This document shows, one piece after another, positions 22,538-32,669 of a stretch of DNA of 64,000 nt. The stretch's first letter is position 1; every line of letters begins with the position of its first letter. The DNA lies in the NCBI RefSeq assembly GCF_000321225.1, contig NW_004450267.1, positions 1,981,695 to 2,045,694 of the forward strand, read 5' to 3'. The notes beneath the pieces were generated by a model that did no database searches, had not been told where the DNA came from, and saw nothing but the letters and a program-made list of their open reading frames with translations. The DNA comes from Odobenus rosmarus divergens. Taxonomy: Eukaryota > Chordata > Mammalia > Carnivora > Odobenidae. Made by a program: the position numbers and the translations under genes.

Positions 22538-22589
22538 GGGATGCCTGGGTGGCTCCGTTGGTTGGGCATCTGCCTTCGGCTCAAGTCTT
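22538..22589 (+). mobile_element. Outer SINE, 5' part (split by a nested SINE)
   Basis: The head 'gggatgcctgggtggctccg' runs to 'cggctcaagtctt', where a second SINE interrupts it. The remainder resumes at 22790. The outer duplication is 'aagaacactgggcatc' at 22522-22537, paired with 'aagagcactgtgcatc' at 22965-22980. Confidence 0.93.
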
Positions 22590-22789
22590 TTTTTTTTTTT
22601 TTAAGATTTATTTATTTATTTGACAGATAGAGACACAGCGAGAGAGGGAACACAAGCAGGGGGAGTGGGAGAGGGAGAAGCAGGCTTCCCGCTGAGCAGG
22701 GAGCCCGACGCAGGACTCGATCCCAGGACCCTGGGATCATGACCTGAGCCGAAGGCAGACGCGTAACGACTGCGCCACCCAGGCGCCCC
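22590..22789 (-). mobile_element. Inner SINE, minus strand, nested in another SINE
   Basis: A T-run, 'aagatttatttatttatttg', the 'agatagagacacagcgagag' body and 'gccacccaggcgcccc' head. It is flanked by 'ggctcaagtctt' on the left (22578-22589) and on the right (22792-22803), a duplication of outer-SINE sequence. The inner copy is therefore younger than the outer one. Confidence 0.95.
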
Positions 22790-22964
22790 TTGGCTCAAGT
22801 CTTGATCTCAGAGTCCTGGGATCAAGTCCCGCATTGGGCTCCTTGCTCAGCGGGGAGCCTGCTTCTGCTGCTCCCCCTGCTTGTGCTCTCACTGTCTCTC
22901 TCTCTCTCTGACAAATAAATAAATAAAATCTTAAAAAAGAGAGAGAGAGAGAGAGACCAAAGAA
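22790..22964 (+). mobile_element. Outer SINE, 3' part, with (GA)n after the tail
   Basis: It resumes with 'ttggctcaagtcttgatctc', then 'gctcagcggggagcctgctt', a CT tract and 'caaataaataaataaaatct'. The A-rich tail passes into 'gagagagagagagagagacc', a microsatellite seeded at the SINE tail (22939-22956). Confidence 0.92.
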
Positions 22965-22980
22965 AAGAGCACTGTGCATC

Positions 22981-24584
22981 ACTCTGGGAAGTGGACATGG
23001 TGGGGAATGAAAAACTCTACTGAAATGTGACAGAGAGCCTCTTCTTCAAGAAGTGATGCTTTTCTAGCACCTTTATGGATCAGATGTGGTGAAATCCTTT
23101 TACCTGTGGCCTGTGAACAGAGCTTTGGGGCCAGACACCAGGCCTGTTTTAATGGCCAGTGCCTCCTTGTTCTGTGCCAACTAAACTTCAACCAGAGGTC
23201 GTGGATCTCTGTTGGTTTGTGGAATGACAGACAACCGGAGTAAAAGGGATGACAGAACGTATCTCGAGACATTAAAAAAGGTTCCATCCCTTTGTGCTGA
23301 TTGACTTGAGACAAGTGGCTGGGCATTCCCTTCCACGGAGGTTCCTGAACAGCCATCAGGCCTAATCTGGGTGAGAGATGAAAGAGTGACCCACGGGTTA
23401 AAGGCTCTACAATCTGCTGCAAATCCCCTGAGTTATCTAATCTGTCCAGCAATGCAGGCTTTCAGCAAAGGAAGCGTTATTTTATAGCTGACCCTTTAAC
23501 AAAGGGGAAATAGCAACTATTAGAAATTACAGTAAGTAATGTCTTGAGATCATACTGCCTGGATCAATCCTGTAGAGATTTCTTTTTAACTTTGAAAGGA
23601 CAGATAAACATCTGGAAAGCCCACACAGACTATGCACAAGAGGCATTGCATTACAATGTGGAGCATTGCCTGGATTGCTAAGGGGACACACACACATACA
23701 CACACACACACGCACGGAAGGATCCCACAAGCCTCAAGTCCTGCACATTGGCCAGCCACCTCCAACCAAAATTTTGCCTGGGAGAATCTGTGTCTCTGCA
23801 GTACTTGTGGAAATTTGGGTAAGTCTTTCTCTGGGCTTCAGTGTTCTCATCTGTAAAAGAAAACAGACAGCCAAAAACAAAAGACGGGATTTGGACTGGA
23901 TGGCACATCCTTGGCATGCCACCACTGTTCAACCTTATACTCATAACAGACATAATTAATTGGTTATGGCATCTCCCCCAAACGTGCAGGCTTGGGATTC
24001 TCAGTTGGGCTGAGGCAGCACATGAGATGAAACCCATTTGATCTATTTGCAACTTAGTGATGTGGGTGGCCCTTTTCCCAGCAGTGGGCTTAGTGGCTGT
24101 GACCCATGGGGACACTGCTGGCAAGCAGGGGATAATCACCATCAGCAGGACGTAGTGAGCAGTAGCGTCAACATAGTTTTTGGAGGAATTCTTATGTTTC
24201 AGAGATGACACACATGTAACTCCAGGGAGGAAGGGTGCTCATCAGAAGCAGAACCTGAGCAGAAGAGCAGAATACCCTTGTAACTGTTTCTGGTGTTTAT
24301 GATGGGTTTTTATGGGTGTTTATGATGCCCCAGTGAACCCCCAAAATACTGGGAGAGAAGGGACTTGGAGTGTCTGCAATAGCAGGAAGAGGTAGAGTTA
24401 GAGAAAATTCCTGTACATTGTTAGTGATACTTTCCCCCACCCGCGCTTTTAAAACCTAGGCTGGTACATTATGACAAAAAGATTATAGTTACATGACTTT
24501 TTGTATTATTACTAAGATGGGAATCACAGAACAAAATTCTTGAATTGAATTTTGAGAACTGGAGAAGACCGAGGGGCTCATCTA
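22981..24584. other. Unassigned non-coding DNA; long minus-strand open frames not supported as genes
   Basis: Two minus-strand open frames fall here (22979-23452, 157 codons, and 23678-24211, 177 codons), the longest in the window. Their translations show no domain, membrane pattern or family likeness. The second reads through the CA microsatellite, giving a Cys/Val-rich C-terminus. I treat both as chance frames in a GC-richer stretch, although an unrecognised old LTR or retrogene fragment remains possible. Confidence 0.4.
23686..23715 (+). repeat. (CA)n microsatellite
   Basis: About 30 bases of CA repeats with 'ta' and 'cg' interruptions. Confidence 0.95.
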
Positions 24585-24745
24585 GTCCATGGGATCCCAG
24601 ATGCCTCTCCCTGCACCCAACCTAGGCTGGCTTCATTAAAATCACTTGAATTTGTTCCTAATACGATTCCTGAGCCCAGCTCGCAAAGATTCTGATTCAG
24701 GTGGAACTTGTGCAATGATTACCCAGGTTTGAAAATCAACAACTT
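24585..24745 (+). mobile_element. MER5-type hAT DNA transposon, degraded
   Basis: 'tcattaaaatcacttgaatt', 'cgattcctgagcccagctcg', 'aaagattctgattcaggtgg' and a 'gaaaatcaacaac' end resemble a MER5 element with '...catcagaatcacctgg ... ctgggcccca ... attctgattcagtagg ... gagaaccac'. Confidence 0.6.
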
Positions 24746-24749
24746 AGCC

Positions 24750-24865
24750 TAACCTCATCATTTTGAAGGTGAGAACCCTGAAGTAAACTTGGAAGAGATG
24801 ACTTGCCCAATTTCACCTAGCCAGTGGCACCCCTGGAAGTAGGATCTAAGTTTTCTGACTGCCAG
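24750..24865 (-). repeat. MIR SINE, minus strand, partial
   Basis: 'tcattttgaaggtgagaacc', 'ggaagagatgacttgcccaa', 'tttcacctagccagtggcac' and 'ttctgactgccagtcc' correspond to the reversed MIR core and head. Confidence 0.65.
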
Positions 24866-25295
24866 TCCCAGAACAAGGGGCAGGATAATTCTTCTGGAGG
24901 TTCTCGAAACAAATGATCAGTCATGTCAATGATGCCAATCCCGTGGGTATGGTACAGGCAGCCTGAAGGCGGCAAGGGCTTTGCCCGTGGAGGTCTTGAG
25001 AACAAGCCACATGCTGCCTGGAAGGAAACCCGTAGGTCAATGCACCAGATGCGCAGGTGATTTCACTTTCTAGGTTCATGTAAATCTGTTCTTTGCCGAT
25101 TCATTTATTGGAAAAATAGTGAGGAATGGAGACTGGATGTCCTTTGACAACAGAAGTTTAATCTCTGGTTAAATTATGAAAGGGAAGCTGAGGCAGGATA
25201 GGCACCCCTGGCAATGATGTGCGCCTCCAGACAATGGCTGCCCTTGAGTCTAACTGCTCGGCCCCCTACTCATCGGCTCTCGGCTCCACTCCCCC
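24866..25295. other. Unassigned non-coding DNA
   Basis: Nothing recognised. Confidence 0.35.
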
Positions 25296-25299
25296 GACA

Positions 25300-26040
25300 T
25301 AGCCCCCCAGCACACCCCACACCTGCTGCCAGAAGGATCTTCCTACAGCACTGATTCCATCACGTTGTTCTGCTGCAAAATCTCCAGTGGCTCCTCAAGG
25401 ATGAAGGTCACTCGCTTGGGCAATCAAAACCATTTTATAGTGTGGCTCTCCCCTATAGTTCCACATTTTCTCCTGCTATGCTGAGCACAGACCCTGCTGG
25501 AGTCTAAACAGTTTTGTCTGTTGTTTCTGCTTTCGTTCAGATTGCAACATATTTTTGAATCGCCTGTTCAAATTCCATCTACACTAACATGTTCACCTCA
25601 ATCACTGATTCGTTAAGAAATACTTCTTGTGCCCCTACTACGTGCTAGGCACTGGAGGGTCTTGGGTGAATAATTCAGATATGATTTGTACTTTACCATC
25701 TGGTGGAAAAGCTTGACTTTGAATAAATAATTTCTAATGATATGAAGAGTGTTCCAAGAAGGACAACACATGTCAGTCAGGGAACCGTTTACCAGAAAGA
25801 AATGACTTCCTGAGCCCAGCCCATGAAGCCCTCCCTCCGGGCAAGTGTGACCTCACCATCTTCTGGAGTCTTTTCTGCCCTCGGTAGCTACACATTTTTG
25901 TATATAGATACATGTTTAACTGTTATTTAGGTAATTTAGGTATTTATTTTTTCTCCAGTTAGACTAAAACCTCTTGTATGACAGCGTCATATCTTCAGTG
26001 CTTTCTGTACTTTGTTAGGTACTAATGTAGCCTAAATCAT
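25300..26040 (+). repeat. L2 LINE 3' region, fragmented
   Basis: 'cagaaggatcttcctacagc', 'ctgattccatcacgttgttc', 'aaaatctccagtggctcctc', 'tagtgtggctctcccctata' and later 'agactaaaacctcttgtatg' follow the L2 3' region ('...aatctgatcatgtcactcc ... ctccaatggcttcccat ... ctgtaagctcc'). The part near 25610-25680 ('cctactacgtgctaggcact') is a second old repeat piece, probably MIR or L2. No intact reverse-transcriptase frame is left. Confidence 0.6.
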
Positions 26041-26069
26041 GAGACAAACACACGCTTAGGATAATGTTT

Positions 26070-26262
26070 CATTATGCTTTCTGACTTTAAGATGTTTTCA
26101 CTTCCATTGTTTTCCTTGATCCTTCACTAAGCCTATGAATTAAGTATCATGATCACTGATTTACAGTCAGAAAGCTGAGGCTCAGGGAATTTGAGTGACT
26201 TGTTGAAGGCCCAGCAGCTAATAATGTACGGAGTCCAAACAAGAACCTAGATTCTTCCAGTC
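26070..26262 (-). repeat. MIR SINE, minus strand
   Basis: 'tcactaagcctatgaattaa', 'gtatcatgatcactgattta', 'aaagctgaggctcagggaat', 'ttgagtgacttgttgaaggc' and 'ccagcagctaataatgta' follow the reversed MIR order. Confidence 0.75.
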
Positions 26263-26281
26263 TTATTTAAAACCTTTTCCG

Positions 26282-26476
26282 GGGCACCTGGGTGGCTCAA
26301 TTGGTTAAACGACTGCCTTCAGCTCAGGTCATGATCCCGGAGTCCCTGGATCGAGTCCCGCATCGGGCTTCTTGCTCGGCAGGGAGTCTGCTTCTTCCTC
26401 TGACCCTCTCCCCTCTTGTGCTCTTTCTCAATCTCTCTCTCTCAAATAAATAAAATAAAAATCTTAAAAAAAAAAA
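26282..26476 (+). mobile_element. Carnivore SINE, plus strand
   Basis: Head 'gggcacctgggtggctcaat', 'catgatcccggagtccctgg', 'ttgctcggcagggagtctgc', short CT tract, 'caaataaataaaataaaaat' tail and a 14-base A run. Target-site duplication 'aaaccttttcc' at 26270-26280 and 'aaactttttcc' just after the tail (10 of 11). Confidence 0.94.
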
Positions 26477-26489
26477 AAACTTTTTCCAG

Positions 26490-28230
26490 TGTAACATGGA
26501 ACCAAGTGAATATGTGAATAATTCTCTTACCATTTCTTACCATTCTTTTTTCTCTTTCCTTTTTCCTCTGTCCTGTTTATATGCCCATCTATTTGTTTCC
26601 GATTCACTGTGCCTCTTACAATGCTTCCCGCTTGTCCAGGACAACCCATCTCACTGCTAGGCTGCGCTCAGTTGTTTTTTTAAGAAGTTCAGGGGGAAAG
26701 GGACTACTGGCCTCATCGTGCTGGCATGCTATCGGCAGTTGTCTTCGGGCAGGCTCCCCAGAAGGAGACCTTGAGACCAGGGCTTCTGTGTGAGTTAAGA
26801 AAGTGCGCCCAGAAAAACCCAGGGAGTTAGCGAGGGGAAATAAGATGTGGAAGGGGAAGAAGCCAGGCGATGTCTGGCAAAGCCCCAGCGCCATCCTGTT
26901 CCACAGGCACACTGGAGGAAAACACACCCATCAGACTGTCCCTACTGGGGACAACATAGCTGACTTCCCGACTTTACCAGTCTGTCATTGGCCAAGGGCC
27001 ACCCCAAGGGGATGTAAAGTCCAGGTAGTCAGCTTTCTGTCTGAGTAAGCAGTGAGTCTCTGAAAAGTCACAGGGGTGAGCTTTTCCAAGCAAAAGCGGA
27101 ACTGGGGGAAGAGTGTGCTTGAAATAGCAAAAAGAATCTGAGGGAATCTGGCCAGAGCAACAACAGGGTGTGCTATGGCAGGTCAAGATCTATAATGGAC
27201 GGGGGTTTTCTATTTTAGTGTGCCGCAAACCTCTTTGAGGATCTGATGGCACTCATGAGAGTCTCGCCTCAGAAAGATGTAAATGCTTGCAGTGGCCAGC
27301 ATTCATAGGTCCCCAAACCTAGGTGGCCTGTGTTAAACATAGCTAGTCTAGTAGATCTGAGAGGCTTCAGTGAGGCTCTTCTAACTAAAGACTAACTTCC
27401 TACTCTCCCATTCCTATGATTCTGCTCTCCAAGGAAACGCCATATGCTGAGCTGCATAACCTTACAGTATTTCATTACTCAAGTAGTTACAGAGCAGAAG
27501 GAGAAGGCTTTTTTCCAGCCTGCCTCGTTCGAAGATGGAGCAGCACTGCCATGTGACCTCAAGAAAACCTCAGTCCTATTAGCTAGAATGACATGAGGAT
27601 AATGAATAAGAGCCTCCGTTAGCTGAGAAGCATCCCTTGGGAGAGAAGGCACACAGGCTCGAGACCTGCAGAATATGGAGAGCAGGTCTCCTTGGACAGT
27701 AGGGTGTAAACGCAGAAAATCAAAACCAAGCCTGTGGGGTCCGCTCGCACATATGTAGCAGCTTTTCAGCGGTTGCCTCTTTGCGGCTCGCTTACGGACT
27801 CCCTGGGCTCACATCTATTTAATTAACACAAAAGGCGACTTCTTCCTTCCTCACTGTGGAGAACTCCACGGAGCCCTGTCGGGTTGGGTCAGACGCAAAA
27901 TGACAGATGGGGCTAAAGTCCCCTTCCCCCACACCATCAGAATTCCTCTCTTGCCCTTCCTTCCGACCTTGGAGGACACAGCCTTATTACCAGGCTGCTG
28001 CATTTAGGAACTGTGGAGCTCCACCTGATTGGAATCTTGATGGCAATCAAGGAAAAGACTATGCCTTGTCCCTTGTATTTGAACCTCTAGAATTATTTGC
28101 ATTTAAATTGATTATCTTTTATTGTTCAAAGATTTTTATAAACTTACATTGTTTCCATTATCAAAAACACTATTGATATTAAAAATCAAAAAGATATAAA
28201 ACGGAATGCAGAAACATGTTTCCATTTATG
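26490..28230. other. Unassigned non-coding DNA
   Basis: About 1.7 kb, GC-richer between 26600 and 27100. Two frames overlap on opposite strands at 26581-27186, which is normal for chance frames. No family was recognised. Confidence 0.35.
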
Positions 28231-28237
28231 GAGAAGT

Positions 28238-28341
28238 GTGTGTAGGTATGCTTTTATATGCACTGAAATCTGGAAGTTATCCAGTGAAATGTGTGTAGGT
28301 GTGCTTTTATATGCATTGAAATCTGGAAGTTTTCCAGCATT
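28238..28341 (+). repeat. Two-copy tandem duplication, period 53 bp
   Basis: The unit starting 'gtgtgtaggtatgcttttat' at 28238 is repeated from 28291 as 'gtgtgtaggtgtgcttttat'. Both continue with 'atgca.tgaaatctggaagt' and 't.tccag'. About four mismatches separate the copies, so the duplication is moderately old. Confidence 0.9.
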
Positions 28342-28755
28342 CTGCTAAAAGTCTGCTAAATCTTACTCCTTGGGGAGTGAGATTATGTAGGTATTTTTAC
28401 ATTTTCTGTGTGGTGTGGGTTTTTGGCAACAACAAGAAAAAGTACCATGATATATTCATCAGAAAAAGAATTTATGATTAAATCAGTTTCACGAGGAATT
28501 ATATCTTTGTTCTTTTTGCTTAAACAACTCTTTTCACCACTCCTTGGCCTATTTTAGATCTTTCCATGTGTAACCATTATAGTAATTACAGAGTCTATGT
28601 AATAATTTTTATTTGACTTTTCCACTTAATGTTATTTCATTTGCACTTTCCTAAGAACAGAGCCTGCATATTTTTATTAATGGAGGCTTAATTGTCCATT
28701 GATTTGATGTCTATTTTTATGGCATAATTCCCTTTGGAACTTGTACAGTAACTTT
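28342..28755. other. Unassigned AT-rich non-coding DNA
   Basis: Nothing recognised with confidence. Phrases such as 'gtccattgatttgatgtcta' hint at old L1 3' sequence, but not strongly. Confidence 0.3.
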
Positions 28756-28759
28756 TTGC

Positions 28760-29123
28760 CAATAAAATGTGAAAAGGGTGGTTGATGGGAGAGAAGGTCT
28801 CAAATACCTAGCAGGGCCCCTGAGTTGTTATCACCAGAAAAAGAGATGCTAGATCATTTGGAAAACTGCCCTTGGCTTTGAAACTGGTAACCAATGAGTT
28901 AACAGGACTAATAATGGCAGCTGCAGCTTTTTACCCAGACCTCTTTTCCTTTGTCTTTAAATTTCCCTGGCTCTCCGTCCTGTTCAGGGCGGTGGATTTG
29001 AGGCTTGCCCTACTGTCTCCTTGTTTGGCTGCCTCTTGAATAAACCCTTTCCATGCTGCACACTGGATGTCTCAGTGATGGTCTTCTCTGTGCATCAGAC
29101 AGATGGATTTGGCTTCGATTAAC
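28760..29123 (+). mobile_element. Probable solo LTR of an endogenous retrovirus
   Basis: A U3-like stretch leads to 'ttaaatttccctggctctcc', 'ttgaataaaccctttccatg' (a polyadenylation signal, AATAAA, at about 29039) and a U5-like 'tggatgtctcagtgatggtc' through 'ggcttcgattaaca'. This arrangement of a poly(A) signal followed by a short T/G/C-rich U5 is typical of ERV1-type LTRs. No internal region, primer-binding site or clear duplication was found. The family is not assigned. Confidence 0.5.
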
Positions 29124-29605
29124 AGTCTGTTTCCTGACTTCCAGTAGATATTTACTGGGTCCTTCCTATGCACCCATGTTGCACTTGGCACTTCATCTAC
29201 ATGTCTTGAATTGTAGCATCATGGAAATTTCACAGAGAAATGTAGTGGGTGGAGGTCTTCTGAGCCCAAGCAGCCTACCAACCAAGCCCCCCCCCACCCC
29301 CCAAATAGCCTGAATTTGAAGACCAGACTCTGACCTTTTTACCATGCAAGTCAAAAGAAAGGCAAAAAAATACAGATCCCCAGAGGGTGGGGACAAGATG
29401 GACATCAAGCATTATCCTCTCACGGCTATGGGCAGGTTCTTCCCAGAACCAGGGATTTCTCTGGGCGTGTAGAAGGGATTCCATCTTTTCTCAGCTCACT
29501 TCCTTTGCAACAGTCACTCAAGAGTCTGTAACAATTCTCTCTTTCTTCCCCTGAATTGCTTCTCCCTTTGGCAACCAATCCAATCAGAATCTGAATACAG
29601 AGCCA
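29124..29605. other. Unassigned non-coding DNA
   Basis: A C-rich run 'ccccccccaccccccaaa' lies at 29286-29304. Open frames on both strands across it are driven by the run, not by coding selection. Confidence 0.35.
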
Positions 29606-29609
29606 TGGA

Positions 29610-29725
29610 ATGTGGCTCATGTTTGTCCTACAGGCCACTCCCTTCAATTTATAGGTAAAGAGATACAGTCTAAGAGAGAATGTAATTTGCTCCGGAACAC
29701 ACAGCATCTGCTAGCCCTGTATATG
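29610..29725 (-). repeat. MIR SINE fragment, minus strand
   Basis: 'ttcaatttataggtaaagag', 'atacagtctaagagagaatg' and 'taatttgctccggaacacac' resemble the reversed MIR core. Confidence 0.45.
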
Positions 29726-29789
29726 ATGAGGCTGGGGGAAACCTCTAAAATGGATGACTGGGTAAGGCAATCCCTACGTGCCTGTTAGT

Positions 29790-30070
29790 ATGTATCCCTA
29801 CTTTTACATTTCCACATCTGGCTATATCTGGCCTGTATTCTAAAGATTCTCTGATCTTCCCAGCTGCAAGTTAATTCTCTACCAAACAAACCTCATCTGT
29901 ACTTCTTTTGTGATACTTACCACTTTTTTGCTGTGTTATGATTACTTTTTGTCTCCGTAATCTCTATCCCTAGATTCCAAGTTCCTGGAGAAGGGATTCG
30001 TGTCTTAGGTGTACATTCCCTAGAGAGCCTCATAAAACGACCTAGTTAATGTTGATCGAGGGAAAGTGCA
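29790..30070 (+). repeat. L2 LINE 3' end
   Basis: 'tgtgatacttaccacttttt', 'gattactttttgtctccgta', 'cctagattccaagttcctgg', 'agaagggattcgtgtcttag' and 'acattccctagagagcctca' follow the L2 3' end. Confidence 0.6.
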
Positions 30071-30129
30071 TATAGCTTTTCTTCTTGAAAGCCTCACAAA
30101 ATATTTTTGTAGAACAAAATAATATAGAG

Positions 30130-30385
30130 ATTTAGGACATTGGCTTATCATATTACATCAGTTAAGGCATTGAAGTCTTTGGCTTCTGTATTGGGATGAC
30201 ATTTCCATGTGTAGTTGCCATATTGTACTGGGCAAACTATTTAACTCTCTACCTCGATGACCTAATCTGAACATTGGAGGCAGTAACCCCTGCCTTTATA
30301 GCTGTTTAACTGTTTTAGATGAAGTAGTATATGTAAAACAATCAGCACAGTTGTTTGTAGATGGTATTTATTGATTAAATGATAT
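30130..30385 (+). repeat. MIR SINE, plus strand
   Basis: 'ctgggcaaactatttaactc', 'tctacctcgatgacctaatc', 'tgaacattggaggcagtaac', 'ccctgcctttatagctgttt', then 'aaaacaatcagcacagttg' and 'tatttattgattaaatg' fit a plus-strand MIR, including its tail. Confidence 0.65.
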
Positions 30386-30638
30386 TTCTCATTATTAGGG
30401 AGTGGTAGTATGAGTAAAGTGGTTTACTGGCAAAGAGCATTAGGCTCAAATGATTAAAACACAGAAAAAAGAAAAGAAAGCGAATGGCTCCTATTTTAAC
30501 TTGTCTTCTTCTCCCTATACTGGCCAATCCCCTCAATTTCCATCCCACTCTAGAAATTAACACCTTAATGCTGACGATAGATACTAAAACAGTGCTAGAA
30601 CCAAGAGGTAGATTGGCCACTTGTTAGGAGGGACCGCT

Positions 30639-30721
30639 AGCTCTCCTCTCCTCTCCTCTCCTCTCCTCTCCCCTCCCCAGGCCTCCCCTTCCCTCCCTTC
30701 ACCTCCTCTCCTCTCCTCTTT
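30639..30721 (+). repeat. Pyrimidine-rich (CTCTC)n low-complexity tract
   Basis: Several 'ctctc' pentamer units are followed by irregular C/T-rich sequence with almost no purines. The tract can in principle adopt non-B structures, but nothing shows it does. Confidence 0.9.
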
Positions 30722-31850
30722 GTTCTAGCACCTAAAAGGAGTGCAACCTGGTATATACTACCATGGACAGAGGTCCAAACTGCTGGAAAACTTCAAGAAG
30801 TCAAGTTGGACAGCAGGGTTTTTTCCTTTCTCTCTCTTTAAGTGTTAGAAAACAGACTGGCTGCTTAATGATAAATGAGCAGGCCCCTCCCCACTCCAGT
30901 GTGAGAAAAGCATACGTTTAATCCTAAAAATACAGGCAAAATTACCAAAGTGAAAATGTATTCCCTGGAGGAATAGAGATAAGAATGCTGATGCTTACTG
31001 AAGTGCCATTGCTTGTGGGTTTGTGAGGCTGATGGAATACTGATGTTTACATTAAGAACAGCTTGCAATTGTATGGGAAACAAATGCTTACCCTTGCATT
31101 ACTGAAATGAAGACACATGCAGTAAAAATGTTCTGCATAGGAACATACAGACACATAACAATTATTGTCACTGTGAGAGTTTAACTGCATGATTATGAAA
31201 TTCTAAGTTTTAATAGACAATGAGAATAGGAAGCATTGTCATTATTTAATTGCAATAAGAAATAATAATAGATACTAAAACATGAGAGTAAAAAGATTCC
31301 AATTTAGCTATCATAAATGCTACAAAATCTTCTATTATAAAACAATTTTTTTCAAAACAATACTGATATTTATATACAAAATTTAAAGCCATCCTAACAA
31401 CTTACGATGGAAGAAAGGAAATGGCCAGAAACCCAGAATCCTCAAATCCTGACCTCCTCTCCCTCATCTTTTCCATTCTCTCTGAAGAGGTTCTTCAGGG
31501 ATCTGCAGGCAGAAAACAAAGTCACATGGCTTATTACCAGGAGTGTTTTATTCCAAACCCAGTGTAATTCCTTGTGATTTCATTTATCCACGTTTGAAGT
31601 AGAATGTCTTTTTCATCTTAGCATCAGCAAGATTTTTATGGGTGTTGGGGCATACATAGTGTTCTATAAGCATCTTTTAAATAAGGTAAATATGATATAA
31701 AAATATTTACAAGTTAATTACTACTGTTTTGTATCAGTATAATAGATAATATACTTTTGCATCTTTCACCAAAGTACTAGTACATGGATGCCTGGCTCTA
31801 TGATGAATATGCTGTGAGCTGCCAGTCATGTTTCACATCTGCTTGGTCTA
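30722..31850. other. Unassigned AT-rich non-coding DNA
   Basis: About 1.1 kb with no repeat family or gene recognised. Confidence 0.35.
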
Positions 31851-32057
31851 TTTTATTTATTTATTTATTTTTAAAGATTTTATTTATTTATTTGTCAGAG
31901 AGATAGAAAGCACAAGCAGGTGGAGTGGCAGGCAGAGGGAGAGGGAGAAGCAGGCTCCCCGCTGAGCAGGGAGCCCGATGTGGGACTCGATCCCAGGACC
32001 CTGGGATCATGATCTGAGCCGAAGGCAGTTGCTTAACTACTGAGCCACCCAGGCGCC
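31851..32057 (-). mobile_element. Carnivore SINE, minus strand
   Basis: 'ttttatttatttatttattt' tail, 'aaagattttatttatttatt', 'gtcagagagatagaaagcac', 'ctccccgctgagcagggagc', head 'gccacccaggcgcc'. Target-site duplication 'cacatctgcttggtcta' (31834-31850) against 'cacatctactcggttta' (32058-32074), 14 of 17. Confidence 0.94.
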
Positions 32058-32154
32058 CACATCTACTCGGTTTATGTTGTCAATTTTTGTGCAAAATAAA
32101 AATAGAAAATCTTAATTTACAATTGTAGGTCAGCAGATGTGGGGGTTTGTTTTT

Positions 32155-32316
32155 TGAGGGGGGTGGGGGGATGGGTTAGCCTGGTGATGGGTATTAAGGA
32201 GGGCATGTGTTGCAATAAGCACTGGGTGTTATATGCAAACAATGAATCATGGAACACTACATCAAAACTAATGATGTACTGTATGGTGACTAATATAACA
32301 TAATTTTAAAAAAAAG
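32155..32316 (+). mobile_element. Carnivore L1 3' end, 5'-truncated, plus strand
   Basis: 'gggatgggttagcctggtga', 'tgggtattaaggagggcatg', 'taagcactgggtgttatatg', 'aacaatgaatcatggaacac', 'aaaactaatgatgtactgta', 'tggtgactaatataacataa', then an A-run. Only about 160 bases of the 3' UTR are present. 'tgggggtttg' (32140-32149) and 'tgggagtttg' (32320-32329) may be its target-site duplication. Confidence 0.9.
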
Positions 32317-32455
32317 AAATGGGAGTTTGGCAAGGGTTAAAGATAGATAGATTAATAAACTGACCTCTAGTTTGGTAGATAAGATTAGATAGAGGAGATT
32401 AGACAGATGAGCTAATCCCCTCCTTTATGTGCATTCTGTGGTTGCTTTAATTCTT

Positions 32456-32650
32456 TTTTTTTTTTTTTAAGATTTTATTTATTTATTTGACAGAGACAGC
32501 GAGGGCAGGAACACAAGAAGGAGGAGTGGGAGAGGGAGAAGCAGGCTTCCCGCAGAGCAGGGAGCCCGATGTGGGGCTCGATCCCAGGACCCTGAGACCA
32601 TGACCTGAGCCAAAGGCAGACGCTTAACGACTGAGCCACCCAGGCGCCCC
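32456..32650 (-). mobile_element. Carnivore SINE, minus strand, perfect target-site duplication
   Basis: T-run, 'aagattttatttatttattt', 'gacagagacagcgagggcag', 'cttcccgcagagcagggagc', head 'gccacccaggcgcccc'. The 19-base 'tgtggttgctttaattctt' is exact at 32437-32455 and 32651-32669, which marks a recent insertion. Confidence 0.96.
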
Positions 32651-32669
32651 TGTGGTTGCTTTAATTCTT

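Noticed and set aside
22979..23452. 157-codon minus-strand frame
   Set aside because: No recognisable family, no supporting signals, and adjacent to a nested SINE. An unrecognised old retrogene cannot be fully excluded, but nothing visible supports it.
23678..24211. 177-codon minus-strand frame, the longest in the window
   Set aside because: It reads through a CA microsatellite, giving a Cys/Val run. It overlaps a plus-strand frame and has no domain, promoter or splice context. It is best explained as chance.
29286..29304. C-rich run as a possible G-quadruplex or CpG-island core
   Set aside because: It is a single short homopolymeric run without the four-tract arrangement or CpG density needed.
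30639..30721. Regular short repeats as a possible CRISPR array or regulatory array
   Set aside because: It is a simple pyrimidine microsatellite with no spacer structure, in a mammalian genome.
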